From Roseospira goensis (GTDB lineage: Bacteria; Pseudomonadota; Alphaproteobacteria; Rhodospirillales; Rhodospirillaceae), in the NCBI RefSeq assembly GCF_014197795.1, contig NZ_JACIGI010000002.1, forward strand, positions 124,001 through 188,000: 64,000 nt of DNA. Reading direction: 5' to 3'. The translations under genes were made by a program, and so were the position numbers. The stretch's first letter is position 1; each line of letters opens with the position of its first letter. Below the pieces are notes generated by a model, which worked only from the letters and a program-made list of their open reading frames with translations, did not search any database and was not told the DNA's origin. Of the stretch, positions 52,360 through 60,707 are shown piece by piece.

Positions 52360-52968
52360 TCAGTACGCCGACACGGGGTGACGGTCGTAGCGCGTGGCGT
52401 TGAAGCCGCTGGCCGGCATCGGCGTCAGGGTCTCCAGGTCGTCGGAGCGCGGCAGCTCGAAGTCGACGGCCGACAGGACGTCGCCGGTGGACGCCTGGAT
52501 CAGCTTGGCGTTGATGAACACGCGGGTGCGCGCCGGGGTATAGGTGCCGGCCACCACCGCCTGGGCGCCGACGCTGCGGCTGAGGTCGCGCATGTCGCGC
52601 GACAGCACCAGCTCGCCGGTGCCCTCGCGGGCCTTGAAGGCGGTGCCGAAGCGCAGTTCGCGGACCGTGAAGCCGGCGTTGGCGAGGCGGGTGGCGACCT
52701 GCTCCGACACCAGCCGGCCGAGCGGCGACGAGGTGCGCAGGTCGCTGCCGCTGACCAGGGTGGTCACCACGATGGGCTTGTCCGGGTTGAGCGGGGCGCG
52801 CGAGAACTCCATGAGCTGGTCCGCGGCCGCATAGCTGGCCAGTTCGATGTCCACGGCGGGCCGGCCCGCCTCGGGTTCGGTCAGGGTCGAGGCCGGCCGG
52901 GGGTCCTCGGCGCAGGCCGCGAGCAGCAGGGCCGGGATGATCAGGAGCGGACGCAGCAGGGGACTCAT
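52360..52968 (-). CDS. FlgO-family outer-membrane lipoprotein
   Basis: 202 residues. A lipoprotein signal with lipobox LLAAC (C19) is followed by the FlgO domain: IVVTTLVSGSDLRTSSPLGRLVSEQVATRLANAGFTVRELR, then LSRSVGAQAVVAGTYTPARTRVFINAKLI. FlgO/FlgP proteins of Vibrio anchor the flagellum in the outer membrane, but the family also occurs without flagellar genes. It is transcribed after the lipoprotein at 52981 with a 12-bp gap and converges with the lipid kinase. Confidence 0.83.
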   Translation of the reverse strand: MSPLLRPLLIIPALLLAACAEDPRPASTLTEPEAGRPAVDIELASYAAADQLMEFSRAPLNPDKPIVVTTLVSGSDLRTSSPLGRLVSEQVATRLANAGFTVRELRFGTAFKAREGTGELVLSRDMRDLSRSVGAQAVVAGTYTPARTRVFINAKLIQASTGDVLSAVDFELPRSDDLETLTPMPASGFNATRYDRHPVSAY

Positions 52969-52980
52969 GACCGGCCTCTG

Positions 52981-53676
52981 TTATTCGACGGCGAAGCGCG
53001 CCACCGGCGGCTCCGGCAGGGACCGGCCCTGGGCCGCGTACAGCGGCGGCATGGCCAGTTCGGGGTAGTGCTGGATGTTGCGCCGGGCGACGTAATAGGT
53101 GGTCTCGCGCGTGATCTCGGCGCCCTCGGGCCCCAGGATGGTGACGGCCACGGTGATCTCGGACAGGCCGCCCTCGTCGGCACGGTCGGTGGCCAGGTCG
53201 AGGAACGTGGCGCTGGCCACCGCGGTGGCGGCCGGCGGGGCGAGTTGGGCCAGTTCGGACAACCCCCACAGGCCCGACGTCAGCAGTGTTACCTTGCCGA
53301 ACGGGCGCTCGTCGGCGATGTCGTGGTCGCTGACCCGGGTGCCGTAGGCGATCTGGTGCGTGGCCTGTGCCTTGGTGGGCACCACGGCATAGTCGTGGCG
53401 GCGCAGTTCTTCGGCCAGACCGTTGCGGAAGATGCGGTCGAAGTCGGTGTAGCTGGCGTGGCCCTGGACGTAGAACCGGGCGTCGTCCGGAATCTCCTCG
53501 CGCAGGTGCTGGGCCAGCTTGAAGCCGGTGTCGGTCGCCATCGAGCGCCAGTGCGTGTTGGACAACAGCTCCGGCTGGGCCTGCATCGGATGCGCCGTGC
53601 GGATCGGCACGTCCGTGCAGCCGGCCAGCCCGGAGATCGCCACGGCGGCGAGGAGCGCGGAAAGCGGCGTGCGCAC
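52981..53676 (-). CDS. Uncharacterised lipoprotein, FlgO neighbour
   Basis: 231 residues with an N-terminal lipobox (SGLAGC, C20), then a mature part rich in alternating strands (FYVQGHASYTDFDRIFRNGL, ITVAVTILGPEGAEITRETTYYVARR). It is not a family I recognise, but it pairs with FlgO-like proteins in operon-like order. GTG 53676 is chosen because AAGGAAGG precedes it and the promoter at 53709-53738 would place the transcript start around 53702; an ATG at 53700 has no SD. Confidence 0.75.
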   Translation of the reverse strand: MRTPLSALLAAVAISGLAGCTDVPIRTAHPMQAQPELLSNTHWRSMATDTGFKLAQHLREEIPDDARFYVQGHASYTDFDRIFRNGLAEELRRHDYAVVPTKAQATHQIAYGTRVSDHDIADERPFGKVTLLTSGLWGLSELAQLAPPAATAVASATFLDLATDRADEGGLSEITVAVTILGPEGAEITRETTYYVARRNIQHYPELAMPPLYAAQGRSLPEPPVARFAVE

Positions 53677-53708
53677 GGGCCTTATCCTTCCTTGACACAT
53701 CTGTCCGC

Positions 53709-53738
53709 ACTGTACGGCCGCACGAAGAAGAATGTCAA
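53709..53738 (-). promoter_or_regulatory. Sigma-70-type promoter of the lipoprotein pair
   Basis: On the minus strand TTGACA (53738-53733), an 18-nt spacer and TACAGT (53714-53709). The -35 is a perfect consensus match, unusual in this GC-rich DNA. Confidence 0.65.
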
Positions 53739-53835
53739 TGTGATTAGGGGTCTATGAGACGCAATTCCAGCTCTTGTTGAAGGCGGCGCGCGCGTTGCCG
53801 CGGTCCCGGACGGGGCCGGGGGCGCGGCCGGGGGC

Positions 53836-54231
53836 TCAATGGATGCTGTGGCCGCCGTGCGGGCTGTCGAGGGAGAAGGTCGGCACGGTCACGTCGAAGA
53901 CCTCCCCGGTCTCGGTCTGGCGCATGGCGTAGGTGCCCTCCATGAACCCGGAGGGCGTCGCCAGCGGGCAGCCGCTGGTGTACTCGAAGGCCTCCCCCGG
54001 CTCCAGCACCGGCTGGACGCCGACCACGCCCGGCCCCTCGACCTCCTGCACGAAGCCGTTGGCGTCGGTGATGACCCAGCGTCGGCGCAGGAGTTGCACC
54101 GTCTCGCCGCCCTCGTTGTCGATGGTCACCTGATAGGCCCAGACGAAATGCCCCTCGTCCGGATCGGACTGGTCCTCCAGGAAGATGGGCCGGACGGTGA
54201 TGCGGATGGCGCGGGTGGTGCGGCTGTACAT
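53836..54231 (-). CDS. apaG: ApaG domain protein
   Basis: 131-residue immunoglobulin-like protein. MYSRTTRAIRITVRPIFLED, VWAYQVTIDNEGGETVQLLRR and the GxGVVGxQPVLxPGExFEYTSGCPL block are diagnostic of ApaG. It has been linked to Co2+ resistance and Mg2+ efflux and to binding of pyrophosphate-containing nucleotides; the mechanism is not settled. It stands alone and is divergent from the VWA gene with a 235-bp gap in which I see no clear promoter. Confidence 0.93.
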   Translation of the reverse strand: MYSRTTRAIRITVRPIFLEDQSDPDEGHFVWAYQVTIDNEGGETVQLLRRRWVITDANGFVQEVEGPGVVGVQPVLEPGEAFEYTSGCPLATPSGFMEGTYAMRQTETGEVFDVTVPTFSLDSPHGGHSIH

Positions 54232-54466
54232 GGGCGACGGGCCTCCCTGACTGCGGCGGCTCGGCCGAGGTGTACTGCATTCGTGGGGCTGGCGGAACCG
54301 TCGTCCCGGTCGTGCCGGGGCCGGGCGCCGCGCGGCCGGCGTCCATGCCCCGGTTTCGCACCGGCCCCGCCATGATGTCGACGCCTTCGGCGCGTGTCCT
54401 GAGGCCAGATCGCGGCGGCCGGTCCGGGGGGCGGATGCCGGCGCCGTTTCGCGGGGAGGACGCATC

Positions 54467-56245
54467 ATGCACCTTGAGACGCCTTTGAGGACGGGGATCG
54501 GCGGCGCGGCGATGATCGCCCTGGCGCTGCTGGGAGGTCTGGGCGCGGCATCCGTGCCGGCGGCCCGGGCGGCGGAGCCGGAGAGCTGCCTGGCAATCGT
54601 CGAGCGTCTGGAGCGCGACCTGGAGACCGAGACCGGCTTGACGCGGACCCTGCCGGCGGTGCCCGGCGTCGGGGGCGGCGGGGCCGTCCACGGAATGACC
54701 CGCGACGCGGCGCGGCTCACCACCCGGGCGCCGGCCGCTCAGCCGCTCGCCGAGGCCCGGCCGCAGGCCGCCACCGCTCCGACGCCGCCACCGGCCCCGG
54801 CCCCGGTTGGGGGGCCGCCGCCGCGGGTGGAGCGCGACCGCTTCCCGGAGGCCGCCGTCAACGGCGTCGTCCGCGTGACCGACCAGCCGGTCTCCACCTT
54901 CGCCGCCGACGTGGACACCGCGTCCATGGGGGTGGTGCGCCGCTTCCTGCGCGACGGCGACCGCCCGCCCAGCGATGCGGTGCGGGTCGAGGAGATGGTG
55001 AACTCGTTCGACTACGACTACCCCAAGCCGATGTCGGCGGACCAGCCGTTCGCGCCATCGGTGACCCTGATGCCATCGCCCTGGGGGGCGGGGCGCGACC
55101 TGCTGGTGATCGGCATCCGCGGCTGGTCGCCGGAGCGCAGCGCACGGCCGCCGGCCAACATCGTGCTGCTGGCCGATGTGTCCGGCTCCATGCATGGCCC
55201 TGATCGCCTGGGCCTGGTGAAGCGGTCGATGGCGCTGCTGGTGGACCAGCTCGGCGCCCGCGACACGGTCTCGCTGGTGACCTATGCCGGCGCCGACCGC
55301 GTGGTTCTGGAGCCGACCCCGGCGGACGCGCGCGACACCATCTGCACGGCCCTTGGTCGTCTCGCGTCGGGCGGTGGCACGGCGGGCGCGAAGGGCATCG
55401 CCACGGCCTATGCGCTGGCCGAGGAGAGCTTCCGCAAGGGCGGCATCAACCGAATCATTCTGGCCACCGACGGCGACTTCAATTTGGGGATCGTCGACGA
55501 CGGCCGCCTGGAGGATACCGTCGCGGCCAAGCGCGAGACCGGGATCTATCTCAGCATCCTGGGCGTCGGGCGCGGCAACTACAACGACCGCACCATGCAG
55601 CGGCTGGCGCAGGCGGGCAACGGCATGGCGGCCTATCTGGACTCGCTGGCCGAGGGGCGCCGCGTGCTGGTGGAGAAGCTGGCCGCGCAGCTCCAGCCCA
55701 TCGCCGACGACGTCAAGTTCCAGATCGAGTTCAACCCGGCCCGCGTCGCCGAGTACCGCCTGGTGGGCTACGAGACCCGGCTGCTGCGCGAGGAGGACTT
55801 CGCCAACAACGCCGTGGACGCCGGCGAGATCGGCGACGGTCACAGCGTCACGGTGCTCTATGAACTGGCCGCGCCGGGTTCGGCCGGGCTGCGCCTGCCC
55901 GCGCGGCGCTACGGCGACGCCGCGGCGGTGGCGCCGGCCGGTGGGCGCGACGCCGAGATCGCGCACCTGCGCATCCGCTGGAAGCCGCCGGGGGCGACCG
56001 CCTCGCGGCTGATGGAACGGCCGGTGACCGAGGCCGACCGGGCGCCGCTGGCGCAGCAGGACGACGACGCCCGCTTCGCCGTCGCGGTGGCCGGATTTGC
56101 CCAGATCCTGCGGGGCGACTCGGCGGTGGGCGAGACCGGACTGGGCGATGTCCTGGAACTGGCGGCCGGCGCCGTGGGCGACGATCCCAACGGCCACCGC
56201 GGCCGCTTCTTGGCGCTGGTGCGGGCCGCCATGGCGGGGCCGTGA
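54467..56245 (+). CDS. von Willebrand factor A domain protein (YfbK type)
   Basis: 592-residue exported protein. A signal peptide (about residues 1-36, cleaved near ARA-AEP) and a Pro/Ala-rich linker (about 90-125) precede the von Willebrand N-terminal domain (TFAADVDTASMGVVRRFLRDG). The VWA domain carries a complete MIDAS: DVSGS near 237-241, a Thr in LVTYAGADRV and D in ILATDGDFNLG. The C-terminal DUF3520-like part ends at about 580. YfbK-type proteins are periplasmic or surface proteins of unknown role; metal-dependent ligand binding is inferred. Confidence 0.87.
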   Translation: MHLETPLRTGIGGAAMIALALLGGLGAASVPAARAAEPESCLAIVERLERDLETETGLTRTLPAVPGVGGGGAVHGMTRDAARLTTRAPAAQPLAEARPQAATAPTPPPAPAPVGGPPPRVERDRFPEAAVNGVVRVTDQPVSTFAADVDTASMGVVRRFLRDGDRPPSDAVRVEEMVNSFDYDYPKPMSADQPFAPSVTLMPSPWGAGRDLLVIGIRGWSPERSARPPANIVLLADVSGSMHGPDRLGLVKRSMALLVDQLGARDTVSLVTYAGADRVVLEPTPADARDTICTALGRLASGGGTAGAKGIATAYALAEESFRKGGINRIILATDGDFNLGIVDDGRLEDTVAAKRETGIYLSILGVGRGNYNDRTMQRLAQAGNGMAAYLDSLAEGRRVLVEKLAAQLQPIADDVKFQIEFNPARVAEYRLVGYETRLLREEDFANNAVDAGEIGDGHSVTVLYELAAPGSAGLRLPARRYGDAAAVAPAGGRDAEIAHLRIRWKPPGATASRLMERPVTEADRAPLAQQDDDARFAVAVAGFAQILRGDSAVGETGLGDVLELAAGAVGDDPNGHRGRFLALVRAAMAGP

Positions 56246-56425
56246 GCAGGGTCGCAGACCCGCTGGGTGGGACATGGGCGAGGTGTCGGGTGACGATGGG
56301 CGCGGATCCGCGGGGCGGCGGCGACCCGCGGCTATCCCCGAGCCGACACCGATCCGGAGATGCAACGTCCGAAGAACACAAACATAGGTCGGACTTTTCG
56401 GCGCGCCATCCCGGAAAATCGAATC

Positions 56426-56435
56426 CCGTATACGG
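56426..56435. promoter_or_regulatory. Palindrome CCGTATACGG, candidate GntR half of an operator pair
   Basis: Perfect 10-bp palindrome with the GT-AT-AC core seen in many FCD/GntR operators, 45 bp (centre to centre) upstream of the larger palindrome at 56468-56483 and about 75 bp before acoA. Confidence 0.35.
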
Positions 56436-56467
56436 ATTGGGGTGGTCGCCTGCACGCCAAGGATGCT

Positions 56468-56483
56468 ATGTGTTATAACACAT
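56468..56483. promoter_or_regulatory. 16-bp perfect palindrome upstream of acoA, candidate operator
   Basis: ATGTGTTATAACACAT lies 26 bp before the acoA start codon. It contains the TGT-N4-ACA pattern favoured by FCD-type GntR regulators, one of which is encoded at 61867 in the same locus. A repressor here would cover the transcription start. Function inferred from position and symmetry. Confidence 0.5.
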
Positions 56484-56508
56484 CACGCATCTGGCGGAGG
56501 AGCCCCGG

Positions 56509-57543
56509 ATGAGCGCCGACCTCACCCCGCTCGCCAACCGGCCGTCGATAGACGACCATCTCACGATGCATCGCCGCATGGCGATCACGCGCGGGATCGA
56601 ACAGGAACTGGGCGCCCTGCACAAGGCCGGACGCACCCGTGGCCCGATCCATCGCTGCGACGGCCAGGAGGCCGTCGGGGTCGGGGCCACGGCGGTCCTG
56701 ACGGCCGACGACTACGTCACCACCACCCACCGAGGCCATGCCGTCTACATCGGCAAGGGCCTCGACCCGCGTAAGGTCGTGGCCGAGATCCTGGGCCGCG
56801 AGACCGGCTACAACGGCGGCCGCGCCGGCCACATGCTGCTGGGCTCGGCGGCTCACGGCATGCTGGGCGGCAACGCCATCGTCGGCGCCTCGATCCCGGC
56901 GGCGGCCGGCATGGCGCTGTCGGTGCAGCTCCGACGCCAGGACCGGGTGGCGGTGGCGGTGTTCGGCGACGGGGCGGCGCAGACCGGCATCTGTCACGAA
57001 TCCATGAACCTGGCCGCGCTGTGGCGGCTGCCCGTGGTGTTCCTGCTGGAGAACAACGAGTACGGCCTGACGGTGCCCTACACCGCGCAGTCGGCGGTCC
57101 GTGACCTGCACGTGCGCGCGGCCGGCTACGACATGCCGGGCGTCCAGATCGACGGCAACGACGTGGTCGCGGTCCATCAGGCGGTCGCCGCCGCCGTGCA
57201 GCGGGCGCGCCGGGGCGAGGGGCCGAGCCTGATCGAGGCCCGCACCTACCGCATGGAAGGATTCTCCACCTCCGACGTGGGCGGCTACCAGTCGGAGGCC
57301 GACCTGGCCCGCTGGCGGGCGCGCGATCCCTTGACGGTGTCGCGCGCGGCGCTGGTCGAGAGCGTGGGGGCGGACCGGGTCGAGGCGGTCGAGGCGGAGG
57401 CCGCGGAGATCGTCGCGGCCGCGTTCGCCGCAGCGCTCGCCGATCCGCCGCCGCGCTTCGCCCCGCATCCCGCCAGCGCGCCCTACGCGACCCCGGGACC
57501 GGTCCGGGGAGCGGCCCGGGGAGCGGCATTGGGAGCGGCGTGA
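56509..57543 (+). CDS. acoA: TPP-dependent acetoin dehydrogenase-type E1, alpha subunit
   Basis: 344-residue E1alpha of a 2-oxoacid/acetoin dehydrogenase complex. The TPP/Mg motif runs from VFGDGAAQTGICHESM (GDG near 152) to LENNEYGLTVP. RGHAVYIGKGLD and GYNGGRAGHMLLGSAAHGM match AcoA more closely than pyruvate dehydrogenase E1alpha. The complex cleaves acetoin, or a related alpha-hydroxyketone or diketone, to an aldehyde and acetyl-CoA. GGAGGAG fixes ATG 56509. First gene of the operon; acoB follows by one base. Confidence 0.87.
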   Translation: MSADLTPLANRPSIDDHLTMHRRMAITRGIEQELGALHKAGRTRGPIHRCDGQEAVGVGATAVLTADDYVTTTHRGHAVYIGKGLDPRKVVAEILGRETGYNGGRAGHMLLGSAAHGMLGGNAIVGASIPAAAGMALSVQLRRQDRVAVAVFGDGAAQTGICHESMNLAALWRLPVVFLLENNEYGLTVPYTAQSAVRDLHVRAAGYDMPGVQIDGNDVVAVHQAVAAAVQRARRGEGPSLIEARTYRMEGFSTSDVGGYQSEADLARWRARDPLTVSRAALVESVGADRVEAVEAEAAEIVAAAFAAALADPPPRFAPHPASAPYATPGPVRGAARGAALGAA

Positions 57544-57544
57544 C

Positions 57545-58516
57545 ATGCCCGTGATAAGGTATGCCGAAGCCCTCAATGCCGCATTGTATCAAGCTCTGTC
57601 CGAAGACCCTCGCGTGTTCGTCTTGGGTGAGGACATCGCCCAATACGGCGGCGTTTTCAAGGTGACGAAGGGCCTGCGCGATGCGTTCGGCGACCGGGTT
57701 CGCGACACGCCCATCAGCGAGCAGACCCTGACCGCCATGGCGGTCACGGCGGCCATGACGGGCACCCGGCCGGTGCTGGAGATCATGTATGCCGACTTCA
57801 TGCCGCTGACCCTGGATGCGCTGGTCAATCAGGCGTCGGTCTATGGCTACCTGTGGGGTGATCAGGTCGAGTTGCCGTTCGTGCTGCGCACCCAGGGCGG
57901 CGGCGGCCTCGGCACCGGCGCGCAGCATGCCAAGTCGCTGGACTCGTTCGTCGCCCACATCCCCGGCCTGAAGGTGGTGGCGCCCGTGACCCCGGCCGAC
58001 GCGAGAGGCCTGTTGCTGGCCGCGATCCAGGACCCGGCGCCGGTGGTCGTGCTGGAACACAAGCTGCTCTACAACACGCGCGGCGAGGTCCCGGACGGCG
58101 GCGCGCCGGTCGAGATCGGCCGCGCCCGGGTGGCGCGGCCCGGGCGCGATGTCTCGCTGATCGCCACGTCGCGCATGGTGCTGGAGGCGGAAGCCGCCGC
58201 CGACCGGCTGGCCGAGTCCGGCATCGAGGCCGAAGTCATCGACCTGCGCACGCTGCGGCCGCTGGACGTCGCGGCGATCACGGCCTCGGTGGCGAAGACG
58301 CATCACGCCGTCGTCATCAACGAGGACTGGGGCTTCTGCGGCTATGCCGCCGAGCTGTCGGCGACCATCATGGATCATGCGTTCGACGATCTGGACGCGC
58401 CGGTCGAGCGCGTCGCGACGCGCGACATGCCGATACCGTATGCGCAGCCGCTGGAGGACGCGGTGATCCCCAACGCGGCGCGGATCGTCCACGCGGCGCT
58501 GCGCGCGCTCGCCTGA
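57545..58516 (+). CDS. acoB: TPP-dependent acetoin dehydrogenase-type E1, beta subunit
   Basis: 323-residue E1beta. The standard landmarks are VFVLGEDIAQYGGVFKVTKGL, FGDRVRDTPISEQTLTAMAV, PVLEIMYADFMPLTLDALVN and VVLEHKLLYNTRGEVPDGG. It forms the alpha2beta2 E1 with AcoA and carries the transketolase C-domain (EVIDLRTLRPLDVAAI). The codon use of the first 25 codons is slightly AT-richer than the rest, perhaps for translation initiation. Confidence 0.88.
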   Translation: MPVIRYAEALNAALYQALSEDPRVFVLGEDIAQYGGVFKVTKGLRDAFGDRVRDTPISEQTLTAMAVTAAMTGTRPVLEIMYADFMPLTLDALVNQASVYGYLWGDQVELPFVLRTQGGGGLGTGAQHAKSLDSFVAHIPGLKVVAPVTPADARGLLLAAIQDPAPVVVLEHKLLYNTRGEVPDGGAPVEIGRARVARPGRDVSLIATSRMVLEAEAAADRLAESGIEAEVIDLRTLRPLDVAAITASVAKTHHAVVINEDWGFCGYAAELSATIMDHAFDDLDAPVERVATRDMPIPYAQPLEDAVIPNAARIVHAALRALA

Positions 58517-58531
58517 GACGGGGAGGGGACC

Positions 58532-59938
58532 ATGGTCACGGCAATCACCACGGGCGCGGTCGGCGGCGAGTACATGGACCACGTCCTGGTGGTCGAGTGG
58601 CGGGTCGGGCCGGGCGATGCCGTGCGCCAGGGCGACGTCGTCGCCGTGGTCGAGACCGCCAAGGCCGCCACCGAGGTCGAGGCCCCCTGTGACGGCGTGA
58701 TGGGGCCGATCCTGGCGCCGGTGGGAACCGAGGTTCCGGTCGGCGCCCGCCTGGGCCTGATCGGCGCCGATGCTGCCGATGCCGCCGATGCTGCCGGCGA
58801 CCAGCCGACCCCCGAGCCCCCCACGCCGGTCCCCGCGCCAGAGATCAACGCCGATGCGGGCGCCGATGCGGGCGCCGAGTCGGACCCGGGGCCGGCCGAC
58901 CGCCGCGTGCCAGAGGCCGGGGACGGCGCGCGCCTCGTCGCCAGCCCGGCCGCGCGCCGCATGGCGGCCGAAACCCGGGTCGACCTTCGGGTCGTCGCCG
59001 GCACCGGTCCGGGGGGGCGCATCAAGCGGCGCGATGTCATGGCCATCCTGCGGGCCGGGGCCCCGGCCGGCGAGGCGGGGCTGCCGGCTGTGGCCGGCTC
59101 GCCAGAGGGTGACCGCCCGCTCGCCGTGCGCCGCAGCGGCCCGGCCAACGGCACCCCCGTCTTGCTGCTGCACGGGTTCGCGGGCGACAGCACGGTCTGG
59201 CATGCGCTGGAGCGGGAGCTGGCCCGTCGGCATCCCGTCCTGCGTCTCGATCTGCCGTGCCATGGCCGGTCGCCGCGGCGCCGCTACCGCTGCTTCCGCG
59301 ACTTCGCCGGTGACGTCATCGCCACCGTTGCGGGCTGGGACACCGGCCCCCTGCACGTGGTCGGCCACTCCCTGGGCGGGGCGGTGGCGCTCGCGCTCGC
59401 CGACCAGCGGCCGCAGGCGGTGCGGTCGCTGAGCCTGATCGCGCCGGTGGGGCTGGGCAGCGAGATCGACGGCGGCATCATCGAGGGCCTGTGCCGGGCC
59501 TCCCGGGTCGAGAGTCTGGAGCCGTGGCTGCGGCATCTGGTCGTCGATCCGGCCCGGGTCGGGGATGCCTACGCCCGCGCGGCCATGGCGGCCCGCGCCG
59601 ACCCCGCGCTGCGCCTGGCCCAGGGGGCGCTGGCCGCGATGCTGTTCCCGGACGGCACCCAGGCCGTCAACGTGACCCCGTTGCTGCGCCGGGTGCGGGT
59701 GTCGCTGCGCATGATCTGGGGCCGGGCCGACGCCGTGGTGCCGTGGCGGCATGCCCTGGCCGCGCCGGGACACGCCGGGCTGCACCTGTTGCCGGCGGTC
59801 GGCCATCTGCCGCACCTGGAAGCGCCCGAGACGGTGCTTCGCGTGCTTGAAGATCTCATCACCTGTACCGATGATGGCGTCTCAACCGTGACGTCGGCGA
59901 CCCCGGACGGGTCGCTGCTGTCGACGCAGGAGGCGTGA
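58532..59938 (+). CDS. acoC: Acetoin dehydrogenase-type E2 with alpha/beta-hydrolase domain
   Basis: 468 residues. N-terminal lipoyl domain with the lipoylated K44 in VVETAKAATEVEAP; an Ala/Pro-rich linker; a peripheral-subunit-binding domain (about 132-168, ASPAARRMAAETRVDLRVVAGTGPGGRIKRRDVM); then an alpha/beta-hydrolase fold (about 195-440) with nucleophile S280 in VVGHSLGGAVALAL and a late His in AVGHLPHLEAPE. This is the AcoC architecture, not the catalytic domain of pyruvate dehydrogenase E2. No E3 (acoL) gene or AcoR activator is present, so E3 must come from elsewhere. Confidence 0.88.
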   Translation: MVTAITTGAVGGEYMDHVLVVEWRVGPGDAVRQGDVVAVVETAKAATEVEAPCDGVMGPILAPVGTEVPVGARLGLIGADAADAADAAGDQPTPEPPTPVPAPEINADAGADAGAESDPGPADRRVPEAGDGARLVASPAARRMAAETRVDLRVVAGTGPGGRIKRRDVMAILRAGAPAGEAGLPAVAGSPEGDRPLAVRRSGPANGTPVLLLHGFAGDSTVWHALERELARRHPVLRLDLPCHGRSPRRRYRCFRDFAGDVIATVAGWDTGPLHVVGHSLGGAVALALADQRPQAVRSLSLIAPVGLGSEIDGGIIEGLCRASRVESLEPWLRHLVVDPARVGDAYARAAMAARADPALRLAQGALAAMLFPDGTQAVNVTPLLRRVRVSLRMIWGRADAVVPWRHALAAPGHAGLHLLPAVGHLPHLEAPETVLRVLEDLITCTDDGVSTVTSATPDGSLLSTQEA

Positions 59939-60703
59939 GTGTCGGATCTGAGCGGTCAACGAATCCTCGTGACGGGCGCCCGCCGGGGCCTCGGCTTCGC
60001 CATCGCGGCGCGGTTCCGGGACGCCGGGGCGCGGCTGTGCCTGTTCGGGCGCAGCGGGATGGAGGCCGCGCGGGAGTCCCTGGGCGCGCCCGATGCGCTG
60101 GCCGTCACCGGCGACGTGACCGATGCCGCCGACCTCGACGCCGCCGTGGCGCAGATGACCGCGGCGTTCGGCGGCGTGGACGGCGTGGTGACCGCGGCCG
60201 GCATCACCCAGGTGGCGCCGATCGACTCCCTCACGCCGGCGCAGTTCCGCGCCGTCCTGGACACCAACGTCACCGGCACCTGGCTGACGGTGCGCGCGGC
60301 GCTGCCGGCGATGCCGGCCGGGGGCGGCTGGGTGGTCATGCTGGGGTCGGTCTATGGGGCCGACGGGGCGCCGGACCGCTCGCCCTACTGTGCCTCCAAG
60401 GGCGCCGTGCACATGCTGGCCCAGGCGCTGGCCGTGGAGCTGGGGCCGCGCGGGGTTCGCGTCAACGTGGTCGCGCCCACCGGCGTTCGCACGCCCATGG
60501 TGCAGGACCTGATCGACCGTGGCGTCTACGACGAGGCCGGGGTGGCGGGACGGACGCCGCTCGGCCGCCTGGCCACGGCCGAGGAGGTGGCGGCGGCCTG
60601 CGCCTTCCTCGCCAGCGGGGAGGCCGGGATGGTCACGGGCACGGTGCTGCCCGTCGATGGCGGCTGGCTCGCCAACGGCTTCATCCAGACGCGCGGGCGC
60701 TGA
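59939..60703 (+). CDS. SDR-family oxidoreductase of the aco-like operon
   Basis: 254-residue classical SDR. TGARRGLGFAIA (about 12-23) is the cofactor loop, VTAAGIT replaces NNAG, and the catalytic Ser/Tyr/Lys are in MLGSVYGADG and SPYCASKGAVHM. A GTG start directly follows the acoC stop with AGGAGG upstream, so it is co-transcribed. It may oxidise or reduce the alpha-hydroxyketone that feeds the complex, for example a diol/acetoin-type step; the substrate is not known. Confidence 0.85.
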   Translation: MSDLSGQRILVTGARRGLGFAIAARFRDAGARLCLFGRSGMEAARESLGAPDALAVTGDVTDAADLDAAVAQMTAAFGGVDGVVTAAGITQVAPIDSLTPAQFRAVLDTNVTGTWLTVRAALPAMPAGGGWVVMLGSVYGADGAPDRSPYCASKGAVHMLAQALAVELGPRGVRVNVVAPTGVRTPMVQDLIDRGVYDEAGVAGRTPLGRLATAEEVAAACAFLASGEAGMVTGTVLPVDGGWLANGFIQTRGR

Positions 60704-60707
60704 GCCG

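Noticed and set aside
56717-59815. 1032-codon minus-strand open frame
   Set aside because: Antisense to acoA, acoB and acoC, all of which have intact motifs.
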